Assembly (NCBI RefSeq): GCF_902498805.1
Contig: NZ_LR701637.1
Coordinates: 372,001-436,000 of the forward strand
From: Imperialibacter sp. EC-SDR9
GTDB taxonomy: Bacteria; Bacteroidota; Bacteroidia; Cytophagales; Cyclobacteriaceae
Direction: 5' to 3'
DNA: 64,000 nt
Shown here: in pieces, positions 47,601 to 55,002 of the stretch
How positions within the stretch are numbered: the first letter of the stretch is position 1
Layout of the letters: the number at the start of each line of letters is the position of its first letter
Translations under genes and position numbers: made by a program
The notes under the pieces: generated by a model
Database searches by the model: none
The model's input: the letters and a program-made list of their open reading frames with translations, nothing else
What the model was told of the DNA's origin: nothing

Positions 47601-49576
47601 TAGACCTGGCCAATAACCAGGTCACCACGGTGCCAGCCAATGCTAACCTGTCAGCACTGTCAATATTGGACCTGTCTTCCAATCAACTGGACTTTGGTTC
47701 CTTGGAGCAGTTTGCAGGAGTAACGACGTTTAGCTACTCGCCGCAAGCTGACTTGTTTACCGCAGTTGACCTGCTTCAGGAGCGAGGAGAGCCTTTATCA
47801 ATTGACCGTACAAGTGCGGGGGCTTCAAACCAGTATCAGTGGTATAAAAACGGGACAGTCATCGACGGAGCCATCGCAGCTACCTATACAATTGACTTCC
47901 CTACGTTTGCCGAAGAGGGCGACTACACAGTTCAGGTTAGCAATAGCCTGCTACCCAACCTTACGTTGAACACATTGCCTATTACACTTCGGGTAAGCTC
48001 ATTGGAACGAGACAGGCTGGTACTGACCGAGCTTTATACCCTAACGGCTGGCGATAGCTGGACAAACAAAACCAATTGGAACACAGCTGACATAACGAGC
48101 TGGTTTGGCATCACAGTAGAGAACGACCGTGTTACAGGTATTACCCTTCCGTCGAACAACCTTGCTGGTAATGTACCCGCTCGTCTGGGCGACATGAGGA
48201 GACTTACAGTGATTGATTTGAATGACAATGAGATAAGCAGCTTGCCAGCACTAACCAACATCATACAACTCAACACCCTTGACGTTAGAAACAACCGGCT
48301 TCAGTTCGACGACCTTGAGCCTAACATAGGCATAGCGAGTATGACCTATGCACCTCAGAAGCTGACCGGCCAGGCCAGAGACGAAAAGGTAGCAGTGAAC
48401 ACAGAAGTAACAGTAGAGGTGCCAGTTGGTGGGACGGCCAATAGCTACCAGTGGTATCGCAACGGATCATCGATAGAAGCAGGAACCAGCAGCACCTATC
48501 AGCTAGGACCAATAAGGTATGAGAATATGGGAAGCTACGAGCTGGAGATAACCAATAGCAAAGTAGCTGGCCTCAGTTTGCGAAGCGAAGTACAAAGAGT
48601 CCTTGCTACTGCCGCCATTACAGGCACGACAACAGACCTGAACGAATTAAGAGTTAGCGGCGTAACAGGTGCATTGTTAGGAGTAAAAGAAGGAGCGTAT
48701 GATACGACAGGTTTATACACCAGCAGCGACAATGGCGTGTTTACAATCAACGATGTGGTATTGGGAGACTATCTGCTGTACGGTGAGCAGGACAAACAGG
48801 TATACATCCCGAGTTACTACCGTAGTACCATCGATTGGGTGTTTGCCGACCTGATCCAACTAAGAGACAATATTGGAGACCTGGCGTTAACGCTGGTTAA
48901 CGTACCGAGGGAGTTGACCCCGGCGGATGGAGACAACACGTTCAAAGGTCTTTTTGAATCGGACTTTGGGGACACTGGGGGCAGGGTTCTTGACCGAAAG
49001 CGAGTGCAGGGAGCCGGGGTAAGTGTGAGCCGCTCCAGGTTCAGAGCGAAAGACAACGAAGATGAGTATGAGCTGATCGCCTATGTTCAAACCGATGAAA
49101 CGGGTCAGTTTGAGATGAACAACTTACCTGACGGGGACTATCGAGTGAACATTCAGTATCCGGGTATCCCGATGGATCCTACTTCTTTTATCGATTTTCA
49201 GCTTGGCGGTGGCACAGGCGTTGAGCAGAACAGCATCCGTATCAATGCGCTGGCTACGCCAACCAGCATTGTGGTGACCAAGGTGGAAGAGACAGGCATC
49301 TATCTGGATTACTTCAAGGGGCTGACGGTGTACCCAAACCCGGCGGATGACTATATCACGATACGGTACGAGAAGCTTGTAAAGGGCAGGGTTGAAGCAG
49401 AGCTTATGGATTTGAACGGTCAGGCAATAATGTCGAAAGAGGTGCGGCAGGGAACCAACCAGCAGACGGTATTGGATCTGACAGATGTTAAAAACGGCTT
49501 ATATATATTGCGATTTTTTGACAAGCATAGGAATGGAGTAGAGATAGCCTCATTCAGGTTGATAGTGAAGAAGTAG
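38639..49576 (+). CDS. Giant T9SS-secreted multidomain surface adhesin (3645 aa)
   Basis: Signal peptide about 1-32. Then in order: seven beta-propeller-like repeats around V/T-D-F-D-P (about 35-495); a BspA/DUF285 region with six WDVSNVENM-type repeats (about 500-805); a GEVED domain (about 885-993) and a CARDB-like domain (about 1000-1105); a MAM-like jelly-roll from ESFESGDGG (about 1108-1298); a right-handed beta-helix ending in a choice-of-anchor Q motif (about 1304-1728); a second beta-helix (about 1735-2170); beta-sandwich units (about 2175-2470); four FN3-like domains (about 2477-2916); LRR/Ig/LRR/Ig modules (about 2920-3324); carboxypeptidase-regulatory-like units (about 3325-3500) and the T9SS type A tail (about 3558-3645, with VYPNPADDYI). 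The role is adhesion or substrate binding on the cell surface, inferred from the domains. The ATG at 38639 gives the clean signal. Confidence 0.92.
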   Translation: MKIPTTCLLKCPKVPFVLFLLLMSFGHLHYAQVIKLENASAYGTAAFEFGQAIAIHNGTNNVYTTGRFFGTVDFDPSGSVFNLTSVGDGDIFVLKQDEAGNFLWAINIGGSDLDSPGDIAVDASGNFYITGWFRDIVDFDPGVGTTNLTAAVGGGDVFVAKYDANGDLVWAKSMLSDGLSTDSGAAIAVDGSGNVYTAGSFDGTTDFDPGAGDASVIAQDLDSFFSKLDANGDFVWVKTIGASGLSTVVSDMTIDASGSVYSVGTTNGVVDLDPGIGTSNMTFSGTTATFLLKLDASGIFQWGNSMVSDDAIGITGQAIGVDATEQVYTVGYFAGVADFDPTNSPVNITATGTAVDAYISKHDDFGNFVWGRAFNGTVETLANSLVVSGLGDITVAGYFDGTTDFDPSVATQNITSAGSYDIFIVQLDPTGDIVSFAENIGSSTSEQPEDIAIDGGGRIHLTGLFDGTTDLDPNAGVSNFISAGGGDIFIASYSEYKPFITIWQTTGTSETITIPTTGTSIGYSYSVTWEEVGNEVSNNGSAGPFNDGNQPHSFVLPTVGLYRVYIAGDFPAIYFDSSGDRLKILSIEQWGDIAWADMNAAFAGCNNLIYNAIDAPDLSNVLDMSSMFSYAGSFDGDLSSWDVSNVENMRSMFEGTDSFNGNITNWQVGAVTDMYSMFSYAISFNQDIGAWDVGSVEDMSYMFSGASSFDIDISGWQVGNVTNMFHMFEDATIFNQDIGGWDVSQVFEMRSMFSNATAFDQNLGAWDIGSLNSTSGDNMLDNSGLSKANYDALLMGWADDNGATEIIPTGLTLGAAGLTYCSSAADRQVLITNYSWTFAGDTEDCPTEHCASAATDAADSKIVAFSMGGVSTTNTLSCETYTDYSSEIILVAPESVNAFSLDVGTCNGDYDKIAKIFVDWNNDFVFSPGELVYTSTVSLSPTNFSDDITVPIDAATNALLKLRIVLMETTVAGDVQACGTYDYGETEDYSIYVSDATTNAGVTAITSPLTAPTGDYQVKARITNLGQDPIQNFNVSYEINPGAITATEMFTATINPLQTQEYAFTSLANLASVGTYQLAVSITLAGDEVPADNVFNADIEIIEPIAAFPYFESFESGDGGWMVGGSNPSWDSGFPSGSVINDAADGAQVFTTSLESSYNENEDSYIESPFFDVSGLTNPTFRFSLIYDMNFNAGDGLETFDYANDIAYIEYSSTDGLWHVLGQASDPNWYNVSSDPPAGTVSGTDGWSDGSGGWQEYSYNLSTINLTGPVRFRVRFLTNETSETSYDGVGFDKVYLYDDVPTSLIVTSTADAGPGTLRQAILDASTVSVDTVRFNLPASSQITVLSTLDIGTKQLVINGYEVDNLVINGSGDVDQGSGVFGVRLFNASAPLTLSHLGFTNVNYTNALIDGNIGALLTIKEDLNIEHCSFFGNTMVGQPMFHLMDEFFGAGPQVLVNESSFTGNSLTGASGTIFNILGDCQVLIDNSVFDGNVTDYDGGAIYAEKGFISTENTTFEANEAYLGGAVAGASSTVYLIFSNSTFNNNIANSGGAISYSGNSLVTISRSTISGNSAINYGGAIEVTAGSLNIYSSTITLNQGNSDSDGTGYAGGIYFNSLGAVTLNNTILAGNLDDTYPDAFGDFTSADYNLVGDNSGMTFSPLTNDLVGDNTTPIDALLEPLADNGGPTLTHLPGVGSPAIDAGSPAEGNEYDQRGAPRFDGNPDIGSVEAGSRVPTVIYVNATASGLDDGTSWADAFVDLQDALTFAISGDQIWLANGVYLPDGADAGNTSLSFVIAQNDLEIFGGFDATETDLSQRFADPAQTVLSGDLNGDDDFNFTNMADNSNNVLIVSNVQGVFLDGFTISGGNATTSGGGIYSSNTDLSLNNMVVEYNQAGTSGGGVYITSGEVTFLKTHFQNNNATVGGGVYLDASEPFIYRSIFQYNSAVQGAGLYLSSSNLTNQTPGYYNKFIGNSQNGVTGGGLYLSESYYEAFQNLFAGNFAYDNGGAAHADYLSTFISVNSTIVDNSSNDGSGGLSFDDGAYVEIQNTIFWGNASVAAPEGSQPSIRDGGSFTVENSIVEFWDPLVYSDVSDYDVFGTDPNFVDGPGGDYGLLSGSPAIDLGNNLLLNNSVNIDFLDEDGDGNFTEKLPNDLANNRRYTGLSVDLGAFEFQAGFGQLQVAAANGEIPTGTVSYPDTDVVVAGLSVSLTDAADLDRLAFTTNVDLSASLGNYRLYHSTDALFGTTGDNTLIGSSPFFSMTDLEFASMAYGLAIGTHYIFLVADAEPEANPTQPGIQFSTDNFGIDVSSVTVEAFSYSGPSITFDADPLFTATLQNATGSEVNVSAGTSDITLMEFLVAADPYGEVTGLKVNFSSDPDTYLENYRLVISLDNSLATLIDNDTYNSSSLTAGSVEFSPLFGGIYTAGRYYFLVADVATGAGITPSPITFSVDDASFTAAFGTVTDIDVSSDPLSVGDIVAPATPTALSLSLAAANEVDGSFVGSGASGYLVIRRPALVVAYSPVDGTELTAGSNPLVDNHVITVGPTTVFTDAGLANQTDYTYDVYAYNGSGAGIVYSTTALTGNITTLSATPVTPTALNLSLAAANEVNGSFTGSGALGYLVIRRPTAAVAYSPVTGTELTEGSNPSVDNTVIMVGAGTTFTDSGLSFETDYTYDVFGYNGSGSGIVYSVNPLAGNIQTGAEALLATEPLSQPTALVLSLEPGRQMSGNFTAAADGAEGYLVLRYYTPTSRTVPEDGTEYAAGASYADQYVVYAGSDTSFTDDLSGLELGTLVDYDVYAYNGTGATINYLTTEPLTDSRTLEESLSVIVSEATSITTYSFLASWDSVASVSAYLLEVATDELFASQLTGFNPLVTTDTSATVSGLYHATDYFYRVRGYTATDTTNYSDTIKVHTLYSPELTSDSTALVKIYDEMGGAGWSSSGNWKVSQVRGWAGVAVTNSRVTALNLASNNVTGAFPILTGTELNALQQLDLANNQVTTVPANANLSALSILDLSSNQLDFGSLEQFAGVTTFSYSPQADLFTAVDLLQERGEPLSIDRTSAGASNQYQWYKNGTVIDGAIAATYTIDFPTFAEEGDYTVQVSNSLLPNLTLNTLPITLRVSSLERDRLVLTELYTLTAGDSWTNKTNWNTADITSWFGITVENDRVTGITLPSNNLAGNVPARLGDMRRLTVIDLNDNEISSLPALTNIIQLNTLDVRNNRLQFDDLEPNIGIASMTYAPQKLTGQARDEKVAVNTEVTVEVPVGGTANSYQWYRNGSSIEAGTSSTYQLGPIRYENMGSYELEITNSKVAGLSLRSEVQRVLATAAITGTTTDLNELRVSGVTGALLGVKEGAYDTTGLYTSSDNGVFTINDVVLGDYLLYGEQDKQVYIPSYYRSTIDWVFADLIQLRDNIGDLALTLVNVPRELTPADGDNTFKGLFESDFGDTGGRVLDRKRVQGAGVSVSRSRFRAKDNEDEYELIAYVQTDETGQFEMNNLPDGDYRVNIQYPGIPMDPTSFIDFQLGGGTGVEQNSIRINALATPTSIVVTKVEETGIYLDYFKGLTVYPNPADDYITIRYEKLVKGRVEAELMDLNGQAIMSKEVRQGTNQQTVLDLTDVKNGLYILRFFDKHRNGVEIASFRLIVKK
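46066..46737 (+). repeat. Two tandem 336-bp repeats inside the adhesin gene
   Basis: Units 46066-46401 and 46402-46737 each encode one FN3-like domain of 112 residues. Both begin with closely similar DNA (ACAGCCTTG-A/G-CCTAAGCC and then CAATGAGGTA), so the duplication is recent. A third, more diverged copy starts near 46756. Confidence 0.6.
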
Positions 49577-49712
49577 CCAGGAATCACATGCGATTCTGAT
49601 GGGTAAATTTTTTTAACGCAAGTAGTTGTATTTCAGTATATTATGTGCTATGTTCTAATCTGTTATAGCTGCTCAGCCGATAATTTGCACCTGCAATCTA
49701 ACCTTCGATTGT

Positions 49713-52700
49713 ATGAAACTTGCTTTCAGAGGTCTCATGGTACTCATCATTTTTTTTAGCTGGCAAAACCTTTTTGGGCAAAGCCGCAATGAGATGGGGA
49801 TTCCACTAATAACGAATTTCAGCCATAAAGAAACTGGAGGGCACGCTCAAAACTGGGCCACAACTCAGGATGAAAAAGGAGTGCTGTACTTTGCCAATAC
49901 CAATGGGGTTTTAGAGTTTGATGGCGTTCGATGGAGGATAATTGAAACAAAAACGGGCCTGTTTTTCTCTCTCGCTAAAGATGAAAGCAATAGAATTTTC
50001 GCTGGCGGCTATGACGAAATCGGCTATCTGGCACCGGATTCAATCGGGCAAATGCAGTTTGTATCCCTCAAGTCTGAAGTGGGGGAGGAAAATAAGGACT
50101 TTAGAAATATGCGAAGAACCTTCTCGACACCTGAAGGGACTTATTTTTGTGGGTATAGTCACATTCTCCGATGGGATGGGTCGAAAATGAAGACTTGGCA
50201 GTCAGGCGAAAATGCATTCGGCATCTCATTTTTTGTAAACAATGATTTCTATGTGCAGCAGCGAAATGTGGGTCTTCTGAAGCTTGTCGCAGACTCTCTG
50301 CAGCTGGTGCCGGGGAGTGAGAAACTGATGGACAAGCGATTCTATTTTATGCTTGGGAATAAAGCTGGTGGGGGCTTGGTCATTGGGACATCAAATGATG
50401 GACTTTACCACTTCGACGGGACAGAATTTTCAGTGTTTCCCACTGAAATTGATGCTTTTCTTAAGGAAAGCCTGCTTTATCATGGCATTTGGTTAGAGGA
50501 TGGAAGCATGATGCTAAGTACCATACTGGGGGGAACCGTAGTAGTTACAGGTGGTGGGGAGTTAAAATACAGACTTCATACTGGGAACGGGCTTCAAAAT
50601 GATGCGGTTCACGCTGCATTTGTTGACTATAGTGGTGCCGTATGGTTGGCGCTCGACAACGGAATAAGTAAGGTTGACGTTGCATCTCCAATTACTCGTT
50701 TTGACCAAAAAAATGGTGTTCGTGGCATAGTGAATTCCATTATCAGGCATGACAATGAACTCTATGTAGCAACGGGCCATGAAGTCTCAAGAATGCGGAA
50801 TGATAAGGACGGCGCAATGTTCAGTGGCATTGAGGGGGCCAATAGTGCCTGGTCTTTTCTGACGATCGACCGTTCTTTAGTAGTTGCCACCGATTTTGGT
50901 ATTAAGGTATTGACTAAAAGCGGCTTCGAGCAAGTTCCTGTAGCTCCTCAGGGATATCGCCAACTTTATCAATCTCCGCAAAACCCAGACATTGTTTACG
51001 GCGGCACTACCGATGGCGTAGCAGTGTTCGAAGTGAAAGGCGAAAAATGGGAGAGTCTCGGAAAACTACCTGATGTCGGAGGGGAAATCCGCCGAATGCT
51101 GGTCGTGGATAGTATTCTTTGGCTTAGCACCTTTCATCGTGGTATTTATCGACTGAAAACGAATCCGGGCTCCCCGCTTGAGATTCAGGAGACGCAGCTG
51201 TATGATACGCTGGGAGGCCTGCCCTCCATGGTTGAAAATTTCGTTTATCCATACGGAGGAGGTAAGGTAATAGTCACCCACCGTGGTATTTTTCAGTTTG
51301 ATGCTGGGCTGAATAAATTTCGACCTGATTCTACTTTTGGAGACATGCTGGCCAATGGCTCTCATGCCGCCTATAGCTTTGAGGAAGGGACTGATGGTAG
51401 AGCATGGATACATGTATACAATCGTGATAAGAAGGTTAGGGATACTGGCTATGCAAAAAGGGGAGAAGATGGAAAGTACGCCTGGGTGAATAACGCATTT
51501 GCGGGATTGGAAGACGTCAACCTTTTTTATATCTATTCAGAGCCCAATGGCATTACCTGGCTGGGGGGCAACGATCTTTTGTTGCGACATGACAATAGCG
51601 TCTCAGTTAATTATGATAGACCTTTCAATACACTCATAAGGCGGGTTATCATCAAAAGTGATTCCTTGATTTTTGGAGGTAACCAGAAGGAAGAGGCAAT
51701 GGTAGTCTCCAAATTCGAGTTCCCGAACAACTTCATACGGTTTCAATTTGCGGCAACCAGTTTCGACTTTGCAGAAAAAAACGAATACCAGACTATGCTG
51801 GGAGGATATGATGAAGACTGGTCGGCCTGGACAACGGAGACACAAAAAGACTTTACGAACTTGTCTGAAGGGTCTTATACTTTCTATGTACGAGGGAGAA
51901 ACATTTATGGTGTACAGGGCAAAGTCGATTCCTATGTTTTTTTGATCCTTCCGCCATGGTATCGCACCTGGTGGGCATTTGTCATTTACCTGGCGTTGTT
52001 TGTGGGAACGATACAGTTGACTATTCGTCGGCGCTCCAAACAACTTAAAGAAGAAAAATTGGTGCTTGAACGCATTGTAGCACAGCGAACACAAGAAATC
52101 GAGCAAAAGAATGCACAGCTTGAGGAGCAGGCCAGGCAGCTTCAGGAAATGGACAAAGTGAAATCTAACTTCTTTGCCAATATTTCCCATGAGTTTCGAA
52201 CACCGCTCACCCTAATACTTGGCCCGCTAAACGATCGGGCGGATGGCAACGATGCAGTGATGCCGGGCAGCGTGCTGAGCATGATGAAGTCCAACGCCGA
52301 CCGGCTTTTGCGCTTGATCAACCAGCTTTTGGATCTGTCGAAGCTGGAGACCGGCTTGCTGAAGTTAGAAGCTGCAAAATATGATTTTGTATCATTTGTG
52401 AAAGGGCTGACCAGATCATTTGACTCGCTGGCAGAGCGCCGGGGGTTGACGTTGTCTATTTACTCGGAGGTAGACTCGCTGGACATTTTTTTTGATGTAG
52501 ACAAAATTGAAAAAGTCTTTTTTAATCTAATCACTAACGCAATTAAGTTCACAGAAGACGGCGGAAGCGTCAGTTTGACCATAAGAGAATTACAAGAATC
52601 CGTCGAAATTGATGTGGCGGATTCAGGCATTGGAATCCCTGAAGATCAACTGAAAAATATTTTCGAGAGGTTTTATCAGGTAGATAGCTCAATAACTAGA

Positions 52701-53699
52701 TTTCAGGAAGGTTCAGGGATCGGGCTGGCGCTGACCCGGGAACTTGTTGAGCTTCATCATGGGTCAATTAGTGTCAGTAGTACCAGAGACAAGGGTACAG
52801 TGTTTACTGTCAAATTGCTTAAAGGAAGCGCTCACTTTGGGAAAGACGAAATTGTTGCAGAAAAAGTGACCGCCGATGTTGCCACAAAGCCGGCTAAAAG
52901 CAAAGTTTTGACAGAGACTGGCATAGTGGCTGACGATGGCCGCCTTGTCGTGCTGGTAGTTGAAGACAATCCGGATGTGAGAGCCTATATCAAAAGCCAA
53001 CTGGAGGGACAGTTTAGAATTCTTGAAGCAGGCGATGGAGAAGAAGGGTTGGCTATGTCTAAAGAAAAGGTACCCGATTTGATCATCAGCGATGTAATGA
53101 TGCCGGTCATGGATGGGTATACGTTGACGAAGAAATTGAAGGAACATGTTGGCACTTCCCATATTCCTGTTGTGCTTCTGACCGCCAGGGCCGACAGTGA
53201 AGATAAAATAGAAGGGCTTGTAACCGGAGCTGATGACTATTTAACCAAGCCATTTGACGGAAAAGAGTTGGCTGTACGGATTGACAACCTGATTAATATC
53301 AGACAAAAGTTGAGGGAAAGAATCCGCCAGCAGGTTTTGTTGGAGCCGAGTTCAGTAGAAGCCATGTCAATGGACGAAACTTTTATCAGAAAAGCGGTGG
53401 CGCTAGTGGAGAAGCATCTGGCAGATTCGGAATTAAATGTAGAATGGCTGAGTGACGAAATGGCCATGAGTCGGATGCACCTCCACCGTAAGCTGAAGGC
53501 ACTTACTGACCAGTCGCCCAGCGAGTTCATCAGATCCATCCGCTTGAAGCGGGCTCATCAGCTTATCCGGCAGAGGAGCGCCACCGTGACAGAAATTGCC
53601 TTTGAGGTGGGCTTCAATAACCTTTCTTATTTTTCGAAATGCTTCAAAGAAGAGTATGGTCTGCTGCCCTCGGAACTTGAGGAAAAATCAAGCCACTAG
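49713..53699 (+). CDS. Hybrid two-component sensor with AraC output (HTCS)
   Basis: A 1328-residue one-protein signalling system. Signal peptide about 1-23; a periplasmic two-component-regulator propeller (about 30-670) with a terminal Y_Y_Y domain (about 673-740); one transmembrane helix (about 749-771); a coiled-coil; HisKA with His826 (NISHEFRTPL) and a HATPase domain; a receiver with Asp1127 (ISDVMMPVMDG) and Lys in LTKPF; and an AraC-type double HTH (about 1222-1328, ending in GLLPSELEE). HTCSs of Bacteroidota sense glycan fragments or surface signals and activate neighbouring outer-membrane gene clusters. Its placement between two giant adhesin genes suggests that it controls this island. 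The gene follows the adhesin by 136 bases. Confidence 0.93.
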   Translation: MKLAFRGLMVLIIFFSWQNLFGQSRNEMGIPLITNFSHKETGGHAQNWATTQDEKGVLYFANTNGVLEFDGVRWRIIETKTGLFFSLAKDESNRIFAGGYDEIGYLAPDSIGQMQFVSLKSEVGEENKDFRNMRRTFSTPEGTYFCGYSHILRWDGSKMKTWQSGENAFGISFFVNNDFYVQQRNVGLLKLVADSLQLVPGSEKLMDKRFYFMLGNKAGGGLVIGTSNDGLYHFDGTEFSVFPTEIDAFLKESLLYHGIWLEDGSMMLSTILGGTVVVTGGGELKYRLHTGNGLQNDAVHAAFVDYSGAVWLALDNGISKVDVASPITRFDQKNGVRGIVNSIIRHDNELYVATGHEVSRMRNDKDGAMFSGIEGANSAWSFLTIDRSLVVATDFGIKVLTKSGFEQVPVAPQGYRQLYQSPQNPDIVYGGTTDGVAVFEVKGEKWESLGKLPDVGGEIRRMLVVDSILWLSTFHRGIYRLKTNPGSPLEIQETQLYDTLGGLPSMVENFVYPYGGGKVIVTHRGIFQFDAGLNKFRPDSTFGDMLANGSHAAYSFEEGTDGRAWIHVYNRDKKVRDTGYAKRGEDGKYAWVNNAFAGLEDVNLFYIYSEPNGITWLGGNDLLLRHDNSVSVNYDRPFNTLIRRVIIKSDSLIFGGNQKEEAMVVSKFEFPNNFIRFQFAATSFDFAEKNEYQTMLGGYDEDWSAWTTETQKDFTNLSEGSYTFYVRGRNIYGVQGKVDSYVFLILPPWYRTWWAFVIYLALFVGTIQLTIRRRSKQLKEEKLVLERIVAQRTQEIEQKNAQLEEQARQLQEMDKVKSNFFANISHEFRTPLTLILGPLNDRADGNDAVMPGSVLSMMKSNADRLLRLINQLLDLSKLETGLLKLEAAKYDFVSFVKGLTRSFDSLAERRGLTLSIYSEVDSLDIFFDVDKIEKVFFNLITNAIKFTEDGGSVSLTIRELQESVEIDVADSGIGIPEDQLKNIFERFYQVDSSITRFQEGSGIGLALTRELVELHHGSISVSSTRDKGTVFTVKLLKGSAHFGKDEIVAEKVTADVATKPAKSKVLTETGIVADDGRLVVLVVEDNPDVRAYIKSQLEGQFRILEAGDGEEGLAMSKEKVPDLIISDVMMPVMDGYTLTKKLKEHVGTSHIPVVLLTARADSEDKIEGLVTGADDYLTKPFDGKELAVRIDNLINIRQKLRERIRQQVLLEPSSVEAMSMDETFIRKAVALVEKHLADSELNVEWLSDEMAMSRMHLHRKLKALTDQSPSEFIRSIRLKRAHQLIRQRSATVTEIAFEVGFNNLSYFSKCFKEEYGLLPSELEEKSSH

Positions 53700-53851
53700 G
53701 TACTTCTGAGATTTTTTGGGCTATATGTTACATCTGTGTGAGTCCGTGTTACGTGGCTGTTAGCATGCAGGTATCTGAGGGCCGAACTTGAAGCTATGAA
53801 AAAGCCAAAAGGCTGATCATCAGCTAAAGTTTTTAACTAACTCTCAGGATC

Positions 53852-54982
53852 ATGAAAACCTTTTTTAAGCAAAAAAATGGGCTTGCCTTTCTTTTGGGGA
53901 TGCTTATGACTTACTTCGGAAGTGCTCAAAACATTTTGACGGCGGATAGAAACCCGGGGGCAGTAGCCGTGCCGGGTGCTGTTTTTGTTGGTTCAACAGC
54001 TCTGCAGGACGCCATTGCGGCGGCGGCGGATGATGACATTATTCACGTAATACGGAGCTCCAGCAGTTATGGAGCAATCATTATTGACAAGCGACTTAAT
54101 ATTTTTGGAATTGGGCTTTTTCCGGATACTGATGGCTCCAGCAGATCCTTCGTAACCACTGTCGAGATAGCCGACCCGGCGGCAAGCGGTACCCGGATAT
54201 CGGGAATGGTTATTTCCGCATCACTTACTCTCGGCGGTGTTGCCGGGACTCTAAGCAATTTGCTTCTTGAAAACAGTCAGATACTAAGAATTCAGCATGA
54301 AGGAAGCACAACCACACTCAACAACATCATAATTAGAAATAATTTGCTTGGGCATGGAATTGGCACTTCAACGGAGGAAACAATAGACTTATTGGCGGGG
54401 TATGTTTCCAACGTGGTTATTGCAAACAATGTTATTTATGGTTCAAGTGGTTCAGATTGTTGCAACGCACAGCAGGGGACACTGACAACAGACCTCAGCA
54501 CCATCGAAAACAATTTGTTCATACACAACGATGGGATCAGTAGCGGCTGGTTCGCTTTCGAAGAGCTCAGAAACAGCATAGTGAAAAACAACATTTTTTA
54601 CGGTATTGGGCCAAGGGGAAAAGTGGTACTTTCCAATAACACTTTTGAAAACAATTTGAGTTTTACCAGCAAGGCCACTCAAGGATTTCTCACTACTGGT
54701 GGCAACACAAGTGTTAATAATATTACTGGTCAAGACCCTCTTTTTGTCAATGTATCATTTGGAACGGGAGTTCCCTCTCTCTCAACATTTGACCCAACCC
54801 TGGATACGGGCTCACCTGCTCTTGGCTCAGGCACCAATGGCACCGACATGGGTGTGTATGGAGGCCCAATCCCTTTTAATTTGGAGGGCACTTTAATACC
54901 CACCATTCAGGTGCTCGATGTTCCTTCTATGGTGATTGAAGGCAATGACTTGAATGTGCACATCCAGGCCAAAGGAAACTAG
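53852..54982 (+). CDS. Secreted right-handed beta-helix protein (376 aa)
   Basis: Signal peptide cut after AQN (about residue 26). The mature protein is rungs of short strands with repeated NNI, NNL and NNT turns (about 100-270), typical of a pectate-lyase-like right-handed helix. It ends in a proline- and valine-rich tail (VLDVPSMVIEGNDLNV) and HIQAKGN rather than a T9SS tail. No carbohydrate-active catalytic residues were located. Only 20 bases separate it from the next gene, so they are probably cotranscribed. My memory of similar Bacteroidota pairs is that this small helix protein commonly precedes a D-x-D-P-G repeat adhesin; that is not checked. Confidence 0.75.
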   Translation: MKTFFKQKNGLAFLLGMLMTYFGSAQNILTADRNPGAVAVPGAVFVGSTALQDAIAAAADDDIIHVIRSSSSYGAIIIDKRLNIFGIGLFPDTDGSSRSFVTTVEIADPAASGTRISGMVISASLTLGGVAGTLSNLLLENSQILRIQHEGSTTTLNNIIIRNNLLGHGIGTSTEETIDLLAGYVSNVVIANNVIYGSSGSDCCNAQQGTLTTDLSTIENNLFIHNDGISSGWFAFEELRNSIVKNNIFYGIGPRGKVVLSNNTFENNLSFTSKATQGFLTTGGNTSVNNITGQDPLFVNVSFGTGVPSLSTFDPTLDTGSPALGSGTNGTDMGVYGGPIPFNLEGTLIPTIQVLDVPSMVIEGNDLNVHIQAKGN

Positions 54983-55002
54983 TACAGCTCATCCCGAAAA
55001 AG

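Noticed and set aside
49581-49596. Hairpin GAATC...GATTC after the giant adhesin gene
   Set aside because: Only a 5-bp stem and the T run is about ten bases away, too weak to call a terminator.
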